Shown here piece by piece: positions 45,571 through 54,625 of a stretch of DNA of 64,000 nucleotides. This stretch comes from Parapedobacter tibetensis (lineage in GTDB: Bacteria; Bacteroidota; Bacteroidia; Sphingobacteriales; Sphingobacteriaceae): NCBI RefSeq assembly GCF_024704835.1, contig NZ_JAMXBE010000002.1, forward strand, positions 310,001-374,000, written 5' to 3'. Position 1 is the first letter of the stretch; the number at the start of each line of letters is the position of its first letter. The translations under genes were made by a program, and so were the position numbers. The notes beneath the pieces were generated by a model that was given only the letters and a program-made list of their open reading frames with translations, had not been told where the DNA came from and ran no database searches.

Positions 45571-48500
45571 ATGAATAAAAATTACTTAGTACGAGTGATG
45601 AAGATCATCATGTTCTTGCTTTTCGGCGGATTCCTAAGCGTCAGCGCATCTAGCTATTCGCAAAGCATCACCTTCAAAGGAACCAACATCCCGTTTGCCG
45701 ACGTGATAACGGTCGTCCGCAACCAAACGGGTTACACCGTTTTCAGCGCCAAAAGCCTGTTGGAAGAAGCCAAACCGATCACAGTAGATGTCAGCAATAT
45801 GTCGCTACGTGATTTTTTGGAAACCATCATTGCAAACCAGCCAATCGCTTATCAGCTCGAGGACAAGACGATCTCGCTATCCAGAAAACCTGTTGTTAGC
45901 AATTCCTCCGGCCAGCCGGTTGTTTCGCACATGGTCAGGCAACAGGCCACCATCACCGGGAGGGTTATCGACGCTGATACCGGGGAACCCATGGCGGGCG
46001 TAACGGTCCAGATCAAGGAGGAGAAAATTCAAACCTTGACCGACGATGAAGGCCGCTACAGGCTTGCCATCCCGCAGCACATGGACCAACCTATCTTGGT
46101 GTTTTCATTTGTTGGCCGGACGCCGACAGAAATTAGTTATACCGGCCAGCAAACCATTAATGTCTTCTTGAAGCCCGACGTAGAAACCATCAAAGATGTG
46201 GTGGTAACCGGTATCTACCAGCGGCAAAAGGAAAGCTTTTCAGGCTCTTCTGCCACCTATACCGCAAAAGACCTACAGGTGGTTGGCAACCAGAATGTCT
46301 TGCAAAGCCTCAAGACCCTCGATCCATCTTTTGCCATCATTGATAATAACCAATTCGGTTCTGACCCGAACCGCTTGCCCGATATCGAAATCCGGGGAAA
46401 GAGTAGTGTCATCGGGTTGACCGAGGAATTCGGCACCAATCCGAACCAGCCGCTCTTTATCCTGGACGGCTTTGAAAGCACGCTGGCCATTATCAGCGAC
46501 CTGAGCATGGATCGTGTGGAGAGCATCACGCTATTGAAAGATGCCGCGGCGACGGCCATTTACGGTTCAAAAGCCGCGAACGGTGTTGTCGTGGTGGAAA
46601 CGAAACGACCAGTCGCGGGACAGTTGCGCATCAACTACAACCTTAACTCGTCCGTGAGCTTTGCCGATCTGATGGACTATAACTTGATGAATGCCGAAGA
46701 AAAGCTGCAGTTCGAGTTGCTTTCCGAACATTATGGATTTATCGACGAAAACAACAACATTATCCGGAACGCCGAAAACGAAGTCCTTTACTATGAGCGG
46801 CTGAAAGAAGTGCGCCGGGGGGTAAACACCTACTGGGCAAGCGAGCCGTTGCGTACCGGTCTGTTCCATCGCCACACGCTCTTTGCCGAAGGTGGGGATG
46901 ATAACTTACGGTACAGCGCCTCGCTCAACTACGGCAACAACAACGGTGTGATGAAAGGCTCCTCACGCCAAACGACCAATGGCAACGTGCGGTTGATGTA
47001 CCGCAAGGGTCGCCTATCGGTCAGCAACTCCCTGAGTATTGACTACATCAATGCCAACCGGGAAACCGTACCCTTTTCACAGTTTTCCCGTGCCAACCCT
47101 TACCACCGGAAGTACAACGCCGAAGGGGGTATGGACAAAGTGCTGGACGCCTATGAGTTTGGAGGGATCACCGTACCGCTGGTAGCCGTGAACAACTATA
47201 ACCCGCTGTACGACCTCAATAACCATAACGTGAATCAGCAGGAATCCCAGGGCTTTACCAATAATTTTGAGCTCGACTGGCGGATGGTCGATGCGCTGCG
47301 TGTACGCGCCCGTATCGGTATCCGGCGTTTCACCGATCACGACGAGATTTTCAATTCGCCATTCAACAGCCAGTTTGAGGGGGTTGACGACCTCCGCAAG
47401 GGTACGTATGAAGAGTCCAACAGCAAGCGCCTGAATTATGACGGTGACCTGAGCCTGACCTATGGCAAGCTATTGGCCGACAAACACATGGTCAATGCGG
47501 TAGGGGGTATGCGCATGGAACAGGCATCCACGCAGCAGAGTGCCTATCGGGTTGAAGGTTTTGTGGACGACGATTTTGCCAATCCCAATTTTGCTTTTGG
47601 CTATCCGGAAGGCAGTCGTTCCGACTACCAGAGATCCATGCGCCGGGGTGCCAGCTTCTTTATGAATGCGGGCTATGCCTACGATCAGCGGATACTGGTG
47701 GATGCAACCGTTCGTTCTGACGGGTCATCCATCTATGGCTCCACCCGGCAGTTCACCACCATCTGGTCGGCCGGTTTGGGCTGGAATATCCACAACGAAC
47801 CTTTTCTGAAAAATGCCAGTGGGAACTGGTTCAGCCAGCTTCGTCTAAGGGGTTCCATTGGCAACCCGGGCAATCAGAATTTCGACGATTACATTTCCAT
47901 GCGGATTTACCGGTACAATAATGAAAATCGCAACCCTTTCGGTGCTAGCGTCATTCTTAATGATTTGGGCAACAGTAACCTACAGTGGCAAAAGACGCTG
48001 GACCGGAACGTCGGAATCGATGTGACGACCCTCAACGACCGGCTTCGGATCAACTTCGATTATTTCGTTAAAAACACCGATCCATTGCTCGTTTTTGTTG
48101 CGTTGCCGTCTTCCTCCGGCACGAACCGCGTCGCACAGAACATCGGCGAACAGATTACCCGGGGCTTCACAGGGATGGCCGATTATACACTGCTACGGCG
48201 GCAGCAGCTGAATTGGCGGGTCAACCTGAATATGCGTCAGCTGAAAGCCGAATATCAAAACATGGGCAATCGGCTGAACAACTTTAATGAAGCGAACCAA
48301 AGCCGTAACTTGGTACGCTACTATGACGGTGGAAGTCCTTCTGACCTATGGGCCGTTCGCTCGTTAGGGATAGATCCGGCAACGGGACGCGAGGTATTCC
48401 TCAACAAGAATAATGAACAAACCTTCGTGCACAACTACGCGGATGAAGTGGTCGTGGGCAACAGCGAACCGACATTAGAAGGCATTATCGGAACTAGCTT

Positions 48501-48930
48501 TTTTTATAAAGGGTTCTTGGCATCGGTCAATTTACGTTACCGCTTAGGTGGGCAGGTGTTTATGCAGACGCTGTACGAAAAGGTTGAAAATATCACCAAC
48601 GTAAACGCTGCACTTAATCAGGACAAGCGCGCGCTGTATGAACGTTGGCAAAAACCAGGAGATAATGCCCAGTTTAAGGCTATTTCCACCAACGAAATTA
48701 CACCGATTTCATCGCGATTCGTAGAAGACAATAATATGCTGATCGGTGAATCTTTTTCATTAGGATACGAGACCACCAATGCGGCTTGGCTACGAGCTAT
48801 CCGGGCATCATCCATTACCTTTCGTACATATATGAATGATATCTTCTATGTGGCCACGGTGACCAACGAGCGGGGTATCGACTATCCATTTGCCCGTTCG
48901 GTTTCCTTCTCCGCGGCAGTTCGGTTTTAA
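45571..48930 (+). CDS. STN-containing SusC/RagA-family transporter (FecA-like signalling type)
   Basis: The 1119-residue protein has a signal peptide (MKIIMFLLFGGFLSVSAS region), then a secretin/TonB short N-terminal (STN) domain (residues about 35-105: FKGTNIPFADVITVVRNQTG, LRDFLETIIANQPIAY). Next are a carboxypeptidase-regulatory-like domain (ITGRVIDADTGEPMAGVTVQ, about 127-205), the signature KDVVVTGIYQRQKESFSGSS, a plug (IEIRGKSSVIGL, AANGVVVVETKRP) and a barrel ending SVSFSAAVRF. The STN domain should signal to FecR and the ECF sigma factor encoded upstream. It heads an operon with SusD, DUF4843, PKD-like and thioredoxin genes. Confidence 0.95.
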   Translation: MNKNYLVRVMKIIMFLLFGGFLSVSASSYSQSITFKGTNIPFADVITVVRNQTGYTVFSAKSLLEEAKPITVDVSNMSLRDFLETIIANQPIAYQLEDKTISLSRKPVVSNSSGQPVVSHMVRQQATITGRVIDADTGEPMAGVTVQIKEEKIQTLTDDEGRYRLAIPQHMDQPILVFSFVGRTPTEISYTGQQTINVFLKPDVETIKDVVVTGIYQRQKESFSGSSATYTAKDLQVVGNQNVLQSLKTLDPSFAIIDNNQFGSDPNRLPDIEIRGKSSVIGLTEEFGTNPNQPLFILDGFESTLAIISDLSMDRVESITLLKDAAATAIYGSKAANGVVVVETKRPVAGQLRINYNLNSSVSFADLMDYNLMNAEEKLQFELLSEHYGFIDENNNIIRNAENEVLYYERLKEVRRGVNTYWASEPLRTGLFHRHTLFAEGGDDNLRYSASLNYGNNNGVMKGSSRQTTNGNVRLMYRKGRLSVSNSLSIDYINANRETVPFSQFSRANPYHRKYNAEGGMDKVLDAYEFGGITVPLVAVNNYNPLYDLNNHNVNQQESQGFTNNFELDWRMVDALRVRARIGIRRFTDHDEIFNSPFNSQFEGVDDLRKGTYEESNSKRLNYDGDLSLTYGKLLADKHMVNAVGGMRMEQASTQQSAYRVEGFVDDDFANPNFAFGYPEGSRSDYQRSMRRGASFFMNAGYAYDQRILVDATVRSDGSSIYGSTRQFTTIWSAGLGWNIHNEPFLKNASGNWFSQLRLRGSIGNPGNQNFDDYISMRIYRYNNENRNPFGASVILNDLGNSNLQWQKTLDRNVGIDVTTLNDRLRINFDYFVKNTDPLLVFVALPSSSGTNRVAQNIGEQITRGFTGMADYTLLRRQQLNWRVNLNMRQLKAEYQNMGNRLNNFNEANQSRNLVRYYDGGSPSDLWAVRSLGIDPATGREVFLNKNNEQTFVHNYADEVVVGNSEPTLEGIIGTSFFYKGFLASVNLRYRLGGQVFMQTLYEKVENITNVNAALNQDKRALYERWQKPGDNAQFKAISTNEITPISSRFVEDNNMLIGESFSLGYETTNAAWLRAIRASSITFRTYMNDIFYVATVTNERGIDYPFARSVSFSAAVRF

Positions 48931-48959
48931 TGCGTAAATAGATGTTAACATAACAAAAT

Positions 48960-50438
48960 ATGAAGATAGCTAAACTATTCCTTTGCTTGATATCCTGCTA
49001 TATGCTAGGTGCATGTAGTAAATGGATCGATGTAAAGCCCACCGACCGACTTTCTGAAGAGCTCCTTTTCTCCGATCGGGACGGATTTCTGAAAGCCCTG
49101 AACGGTGTATATATAGAAATGGCCAACCGGTCACTATACGGACAGGAAATGTCCGCAGGAACTATCGATGTATTGGCGCAATATTACTATATTCCAGACT
49201 CCAGACATCGTTATCGTGAACACACAGTATTTGATTACCTCGACGATTTTCCAAAATCGACATTTGACAATGTCTGGAGCAAGGTCTATGAGCTCATCGC
49301 CAATTGCAATGTAATCCTTGAACATTGTGACGCAGCGCCAAGCGAATTCCTGCCAGCACCTTATTACGGCATTGTAAAAGGTGAAACGCTGGCACTCCGG
49401 GCCATGTTGCACCTGGATATGCTGCGCCTATTCGGCCCGATCTGGTCAGAAGCAAACAAATCGGTCATCAGCATCCCTTATGTTGCCCAAACCGGGTTCG
49501 AGGTTTCACCGCTTCTTTCGGCCGAGGAAATCATGCAACATATTATAGTAGACCTGACCATGGCCCTATCCTTGCTTGAAAGCACCGACCCGATCCGTAC
49601 CGAAGGCGTGCGGCATACCAATAACCCAACAGGATCTAACGAATTGTATTACCGGCAATACCGGCTCAACTACTACGCGGCCAAAGCCTTATTGGCGAGA
49701 ACTTACCTTTGGCAGGGAGACAAAGCTTCCGCGCTGGAACAGGCCGAAGCGCTACTGGCTGAAGTGCAGGTGCCCGGGGCGGAAATTTTCCCATTTGTGA
49801 CGTTTGCCGCAGCTACCCATGCCGAGCGTCCGGATCGTATGTTTTCCACCGAAGTCATGTTTGCATTGTATGATGTCAACCGGGTGAATATGTTCAACGC
49901 ACTGTTCGCAGCTGCCCTGAATCCCTTTCTTCGGCTTTCGTTCAACGGGGGCAACACCAATGAATCCCGCGTCATCGAGCTGTATGACGACGCCAACGAC
50001 TACCGCCGTCGTATCTGGCAAAACGTGACGTCGGGTACCGAGACTACACTAACCAACCTCAAATACCAGGATATTCCCGATGCGAATACGCCAGGCCGAT
50101 ACATGATTCCATTGATCCGGATTAGTGAAGTATTGTTGATCGCCGCCGAATGCAGCCCCACATTGCAGGAAGGCATAGCCTATCTTAATCAAGTACGTAC
50201 GAGCAGGAACTGCTTTGATGTCGTGCCTACGGATGACGCAACATTGAAAGCCGCCATCACACGGGAATTTCGTAAGGAGGTCATCGGTGAGGGACAGCAA
50301 TTCTATTATTTCAAGCGGAATGCCATGCAGGTGGTACCAAACAACGGGGCTCTGGTGGGCACCAAAACGATGGTCCTGAATAACTACGTTGTTCCGCTGC
50401 CAGACAGTGAAGTCTCCCAACGAAACGATTTGAATTAA
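48960..50438 (+). CDS. SusD/RagB-family nutrient-binding lipoprotein
   Basis: A 492-residue lipoprotein (lipobox SCYMLGAC) with WIDVKPTDRLSEELLFSDRD after the cysteine, a TPR-like part (KGETLALRAMLHLDMLRLFG) and the C-terminal LIRISEVLLIAAECSPTLQE then TREFRKEVIGEGQQFYYFKR. It follows the STN-type SusC by 29 bases. The partner genes (DUF4843, PKD-like, TlpA-like) are those found in many Bacteroidota loci of this class, for which no substrate is firmly known. Confidence 0.95.
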   Translation: MKIAKLFLCLISCYMLGACSKWIDVKPTDRLSEELLFSDRDGFLKALNGVYIEMANRSLYGQEMSAGTIDVLAQYYYIPDSRHRYREHTVFDYLDDFPKSTFDNVWSKVYELIANCNVILEHCDAAPSEFLPAPYYGIVKGETLALRAMLHLDMLRLFGPIWSEANKSVISIPYVAQTGFEVSPLLSAEEIMQHIIVDLTMALSLLESTDPIRTEGVRHTNNPTGSNELYYRQYRLNYYAAKALLARTYLWQGDKASALEQAEALLAEVQVPGAEIFPFVTFAAATHAERPDRMFSTEVMFALYDVNRVNMFNALFAAALNPFLRLSFNGGNTNESRVIELYDDANDYRRRIWQNVTSGTETTLTNLKYQDIPDANTPGRYMIPLIRISEVLLIAAECSPTLQEGIAYLNQVRTSRNCFDVVPTDDATLKAAITREFRKEVIGEGQQFYYFKRNAMQVVPNNGALVGTKTMVLNNYVVPLPDSEVSQRNDLN

Positions 50439-50462
50439 TCTGAAAGATAGTTAGCTACGAAT

Positions 50463-51317
50463 ATGAAAAAGATACTGTTTTATATCACCGCTATAACCGG
50501 GCTTTGCGCCAGCGCAGGTTGCGAAAAGGAACTGATGGAATATGAAGGCAACGAAGGCGTCTATTTTGCGGTCCAGCATGGTCAGGGCCATTTAAGCGAG
50601 AATTCGTGGCCTTACCAGCCTTATAGTAGGGTGGATTTTGTCCAGCTTGATCAGGACGAAGTCACTTTTCTGGTCAAGGTCATGATTACAGGCTCCGTCA
50701 AAGACTATGACCGGCCGTTTTTGGTAGCGGTCAACCCCGATTCGACCACTGCCATGTTGGGGGTACACTATGAAGCCCTGCCGGAAGAAGTGATTATTCC
50801 GGCTGGTGAAATCAGCGCCTCGGTGCCCGTCCGGTTAAAAAGGGCGGCGGATCTGGAGGAGAATGAGCACACGTTGGGTTTACGCTTGTTGCCCAACGAA
50901 CATTTCGGGCTTTCCTTTCCCGAGTGGGATGCGATTCCATCCTTGGAGGGTGGAGACGTCGTTCCGGAATTTGATGCAAGTTTACATACCTTGCGCATTA
51001 ATGACTTTATGGTTGAGCCAGGAGTATGGCCCGGTTCCATCCAGAATGGCAACCGGGAGTCGGGCCTATGGGGTGTATTCACGCGAAAAAAATTCGACCT
51101 TTTCGTTGAGCTGTTCGGTGTTACCTATGCCGATTTTGTAAACTCGGAAACCATGCCCATGGTTCGTATGATGGTGATGACTAATGAGGCGACGGCATAT
51201 TTGGTTGAGCGTTACAACGCAGGGGATCCGATGTTGGAAGATGACGGCCGACTGATGTGGCTTGGAAGCGTTCCTTGGGACTCCTATATTGGCGTTCCTT
51301 GGGTTCCAGGTTCTTAA
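50463..51317 (+). CDS. DUF4843-family lipoprotein
   Basis: The 284-residue lipoprotein (cysteine 20 in CASAGC) has the DUF4843 plan: YEGNEGVYFAVQ just after the anchor, a Calx-beta-like middle (RPFLVAVNPDSTTAMLGVHY, IIPAGEISASVPVRLKRAAD, LGLRLLPNEHFGL) and a conserved WGVFTRKKFDLFVE segment in the second half. It should sit on the outer membrane and bind ligand or support the SusC/SusD complex. The gene lies 24 bases after susD and 29 before the PKD-like gene. Confidence 0.85.
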   Translation: MKKILFYITAITGLCASAGCEKELMEYEGNEGVYFAVQHGQGHLSENSWPYQPYSRVDFVQLDQDEVTFLVKVMITGSVKDYDRPFLVAVNPDSTTAMLGVHYEALPEEVIIPAGEISASVPVRLKRAADLEENEHTLGLRLLPNEHFGLSFPEWDAIPSLEGGDVVPEFDASLHTLRINDFMVEPGVWPGSIQNGNRESGLWGVFTRKKFDLFVELFGVTYADFVNSETMPMVRMMVMTNEATAYLVERYNAGDPMLEDDGRLMWLGSVPWDSYIGVPWVPGS

Positions 51318-51346
51318 CATTCTTCCATTAACTTTAATACGTAAAA

Positions 51347-52894
51347 ATGACACGATATTTTTCTAGTTTTATCTTCGGGCTGTCTGCCCTACTGCTTACG
51401 GTTTCATGTAGCAAGGATCTGGGTAATTACGATTATCACGATATTAATGAGTTGGCCATCACGGGCGTTGAAAGTACGTATTCGGTGCTGACTGGTGTAG
51501 ATACCCTGCATATCGAACCGGAAATCGCAGCCACGGAAGCTGACCAGCCAGATGAGCGTTACGACTATTTCTGGATTTTGAGGGGAAGCAACCAGTTTGT
51601 AGACACGGTCGGTACCGAGCGGGCCCTGGACTACCCCATTGACCTTGCGCCCGAAACGTTTACCCTGCATTTCCGTACGGTAGATAAACAAACCGGTGTC
51701 GCCTGGTGGACCAATAGTGATTTGGTCGTCGGTACGCCTTACTCCCGTGGCCTGCTGCTCATTGGCGAAAACGAACAAGGGCAAGCCGAGGCAGAGATGA
51801 TCTCCATGGTGTCAGATACCCTGCACATACCGAATATCCTATCCAATAGCGGGCTCCCTGCATTAACTGATCCAGTAGGTTTTTTGCATACCGGGGGCTA
51901 TTATGTCAAAATGTGGGTATTGACGCGTTCGGGTTCTTACTACTTGGATCGCATGACGATGAAGAGTACACCTGCCAATCAGTTTGGCAGCTTGGTGTAC
52001 ACGACAGACCCTATCCAAACCGAAACCCTCGATCCCATTGTCATTGCGCCGCAGATTGGAAGCGAGGCGGGTGCCACCGGTCAAACTTGGATACGGGCAG
52101 TGCTTTGCAGCGACGGCAGTGTTTTTGTCAGCTATACGCTGCTTAATGGGGGGGATTTTTACCCCAACCCTATGAACCGTACCAGTGATGACCCCGATAG
52201 GTTGCTGAAGGCAGCACCCTACCTGCTGTATTCCATTGGCAGTTTGAATGCCGTGATGTGGTACGATAGCGAAAATGAACGATTTATGAACATCTCGAAT
52301 ATCGGGTTGAGTACGTCATCGACGGTACTCACCGACGGCGCTTCCGATCCCTTCCCTTGGAACCAAGCTGCGGCGGGAAGGATCTTGGTGTATGCCGAAA
52401 ACACGCGAAATACCGACGGCGGCTCCGTGAATGGCAATTCCTTTGCGATCACGAAGGATGGCAACAATCGACACTACATCTATAAATTCTATGCGAATGG
52501 AGCCAATCCGGCAAAACACGCGGCATACACCGTATTACCGATGGCGACCGATTTCGACAAGGCTGATTTTTATGCCTTCTCGTCCAACCGTACCGTGGTC
52601 TTCTATTCCGTTGGCAACAAGCTTTACGCCTACGACTATAACCCGGGCAATGAGCGGATCTATCCATATCCCACCATCGGTACGGATGAGATCACCATGC
52701 TGAAATTTGATACGCAGATAGACCACTTGACAAACTCCCTTTACATAGCGACATATGGTGCCGGTACCAAAGGTACTTTACGCCGGTTTATTGTGGGGTC
52801 AAATCCCAATGTAGTCGAATTGACGCCTGCTGAAAACGGTGAGTGGAACAACTTGATCAACGTAACAAACATGAGTTGGCGGGCGGCCAACTAA
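51347..52894 (+). CDS. PKD-like family lipoprotein
   Basis: A 515-residue lipoprotein (lipobox SALLLTVSC) starting with SKDLGNYDYHDINELAITGV, the standard N-terminus of the PKD-like family of SusC/SusD loci. Residues 40-125 form a PKD-like sandwich (YDYFWILRGSNQFVD, LHFRTVDKQTGVAWWTNSDL). The remaining 380 residues contain repeated strands and turns (RGLLLIGENEQGQAEAEMIS, AVMWYDSENERFMNISNIGL, KLYAYDYNPGNERIYPYPTI) that suggest a beta-propeller. A binding role at the cell surface is inferred. It lies between the DUF4843 and thioredoxin-like genes in one operon. Confidence 0.85.
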   Translation: MTRYFSSFIFGLSALLLTVSCSKDLGNYDYHDINELAITGVESTYSVLTGVDTLHIEPEIAATEADQPDERYDYFWILRGSNQFVDTVGTERALDYPIDLAPETFTLHFRTVDKQTGVAWWTNSDLVVGTPYSRGLLLIGENEQGQAEAEMISMVSDTLHIPNILSNSGLPALTDPVGFLHTGGYYVKMWVLTRSGSYYLDRMTMKSTPANQFGSLVYTTDPIQTETLDPIVIAPQIGSEAGATGQTWIRAVLCSDGSVFVSYTLLNGGDFYPNPMNRTSDDPDRLLKAAPYLLYSIGSLNAVMWYDSENERFMNISNIGLSTSSTVLTDGASDPFPWNQAAAGRILVYAENTRNTDGGSVNGNSFAITKDGNNRHYIYKFYANGANPAKHAAYTVLPMATDFDKADFYAFSSNRTVVFYSVGNKLYAYDYNPGNERIYPYPTIGTDEITMLKFDTQIDHLTNSLYIATYGAGTKGTLRRFIVGSNPNVVELTPAENGEWNNLINVTNMSWRAAN

Positions 52895-52929
52895 TTCAAT
52901 CCGTTCATTAAATAAATAGATACATACAT

Positions 52930-54018
52930 ATGATTATCAAAACACTTAAAATTGCCTTATCGGCATGTTGTATTGCGGTTGCATCGCAAGCCGCATCAGC
53001 ACAGGAAGGAACATTTGAAGTAACAGGAGCCATTCGCAATGTCGGCGTTGAGGGCGGTATGGTACTCCTTAGTTATTACGACGGGACCAAATTGCGATAC
53101 GATACCACACGGGTACGCAACGGTGCTTTCCGCATTTCGGGTACGGTGGCCCAGCCGGTCAAGTCGTTTCTGTACCTTGAATATCCCAAATCCGAAGGCG
53201 AGCGAAAAAAGGAAAAAGGTGGGCACCAAGAGTTTTTCTTGGAAAGTGGACGTACACGGATAAAAGGGAAGGACATCGTTTCAGCCAAGATAGTAGGAGG
53301 AAATGCACAAAAGGACTATACCAAATTGCAAAAAAAATTGCGCAAGATCGGCTGGCCCTGTGACGACGGGAACGATAAGGATTTGAAGGCGAAAAAAGAT
53401 GAAGTCGAATTCGCTTTTATGCTAGCACACCCCAACTCCCAAGTATCCTTCGGATTAATGAAGGAAATGGCTACTCCCAACTTTTTAGGTGAGCATCACG
53501 AAACGGTAGAAACCGTTTATAGCGGGCTCAGTGAAGCTTGGCGCAGGTCTGACGATGGTCAGAAAATCGCTCAGCGAATCGAGGCAGCAAAGAAGTTGGG
53601 TGTGGGCAAGCCAGCCATTGATTTCACAATGAATGATACATTGGGCAACCCCGTTAGCCTCTCGGATTTCCGGGGCCAATACGTGTTCTTGGATTTCTGG
53701 GCATCTTGGTGTGCGCCCTGTAGGGCGGAGAATCCGCATGTTGTGGCTGCCTATGAACAATTTAAGGATAAGAATTTTACCGTGCTAGGTGTTTCGTTGG
53801 ATAAAGCCGAAGACCGGCAGAAATGGTTGGGCGCAATCCATAAAGATGGACTGCCTTGGACACACGTGTCCGATCTGAACGGTTGGGACAATGCCGCAGC
53901 ACGCGCCTACGGTGTGCAATCCATCCCGATGAACTACCTGATTGATCCGGAAGGCAAGATTGTTGCGGTCTCCCTTCGCGGTAAGCAACTCATTCAGACC
54001 CTCTCCGAATTGCTGTAG
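52930..54018 (+). CDS. TlpA/ResA-like thioredoxin with DUF4369 domain
   Basis: The 362-residue protein has a signal peptide (residues 1-24, ending AASAQ). Residues 28-125 are a DUF4369-like beta domain (EVTGAIRNVGVEGGMVLLSY, AFRISGTVAQPVKSFLY). Residues 225-360 are a thioredoxin-like domain with FLDFWASWCAPCRAENPHVV (C261 and C264) and the cis-proline loop SIPMNYLIDPEGKIV. It should act as a disulfide reductase in the periplasm or outside. It is the last gene of the sigma/FecR-controlled operon, followed by a bidirectional hairpin. Confidence 0.93.
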   Translation: MIIKTLKIALSACCIAVASQAASAQEGTFEVTGAIRNVGVEGGMVLLSYYDGTKLRYDTTRVRNGAFRISGTVAQPVKSFLYLEYPKSEGERKKEKGGHQEFFLESGRTRIKGKDIVSAKIVGGNAQKDYTKLQKKLRKIGWPCDDGNDKDLKAKKDEVEFAFMLAHPNSQVSFGLMKEMATPNFLGEHHETVETVYSGLSEAWRRSDDGQKIAQRIEAAKKLGVGKPAIDFTMNDTLGNPVSLSDFRGQYVFLDFWASWCAPCRAENPHVVAAYEQFKDKNFTVLGVSLDKAEDRQKWLGAIHKDGLPWTHVSDLNGWDNAAARAYGVQSIPMNYLIDPEGKIVAVSLRGKQLIQTLSELL

Positions 54019-54068
54019 GGGCCACCGAGTTTCAAAACTCGAGCAATCCACTAAGACTATGAAAAAAC

Positions 54069-54095
54069 CTCATAGGTTTCCATCAAACCTATGAG
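54069..54095. terminator. Palindromic bidirectional terminator, copy 2 (inverted) of a repeated element
   Basis: CTCATAGGTTT/AAACCTATGAG with loop CCATC is the exact reverse complement of the hairpin at 43329-43355. A-run on the left and T-run on the right (54096-54100) suit termination in both directions, between the convergent thioredoxin-like and holin-family genes. Confidence 0.8.
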
Positions 54096-54109
54096 GTTTT
54101 ATTGTGGAA

Positions 54110-54469
54110 TCAATCTCTTTTCTTAGCACCAAAAATACGACCCAATAGCATTTGGATCAATGCCACGATGATGGCGAACACGGCTGCCCACCAGAAATTG
54201 GCCACCTCAAATTTGCTGCCCATGAAATAGCTGGTGAGCTGTACCATCAGCACCGTGATGATAAAGGAGATGAGTCCCAGCGTGAGGATGTTGAGCGGCA
54301 GCGTGAAAAACCGCAGCAACGTGCCAATGGTGGCATTGACAACTGCAATGATCAACCCGGCCAAAACGGCCCAACCAAAGCCGGCAACGCTCACCGCCGA
54401 ACTCGGAAGGATATAGGCTCCAAGGAAGACAGCCAATCCTGTCAATAGTACATCAATGATGAATCGCAT
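54110..54469 (-). CDS. Phage holin family IV-like membrane protein
   Basis: A 119-residue, strongly hydrophobic protein with four predicted transmembrane helices (IDVLLTGLAVFLGAYIL, FGWAVLAGLIIAVVNATIG, LNILTLGLISFIITVLMVQL, FWWAAVFAIIVALIQMLLG) and a short basic tail (IFGAKKRD). The LLRFFTLPLNILTLGL segment is typical of the family named after mycobacteriophage holins (PF04020). Such genes are common single genes in bacterial chromosomes with no phage near them, and there are no other phage genes here. Its role is unknown; a lytic function is not implied. Confidence 0.88.
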   Translation of the reverse strand: MRFIIDVLLTGLAVFLGAYILPSSAVSVAGFGWAVLAGLIIAVVNATIGTLLRFFTLPLNILTLGLISFIITVLMVQLTSYFMGSKFEVANFWWAAVFAIIVALIQMLLGRIFGAKKRD

Positions 54470-54625
54470 AATGAATTAAGTTTATATCGTAAATATAGCA
54501 ATAATGTGATAGTACTATAATGTATTTTAGGCATAAATTGTTTTCCTTTGTTTAGTGCGGGGTTAGCATTTAATCATATACTTAGCTTTTGCATTGACTA
54601 TAGGAATTGTTATCCAATACAAGCC

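Noticed and set aside
54110-54469. Prophage remnant suggested by the holin-family gene
   Set aside because: No capsid, integrase, lysin or attachment site is near; this holin family is common as a chromosomal single gene.
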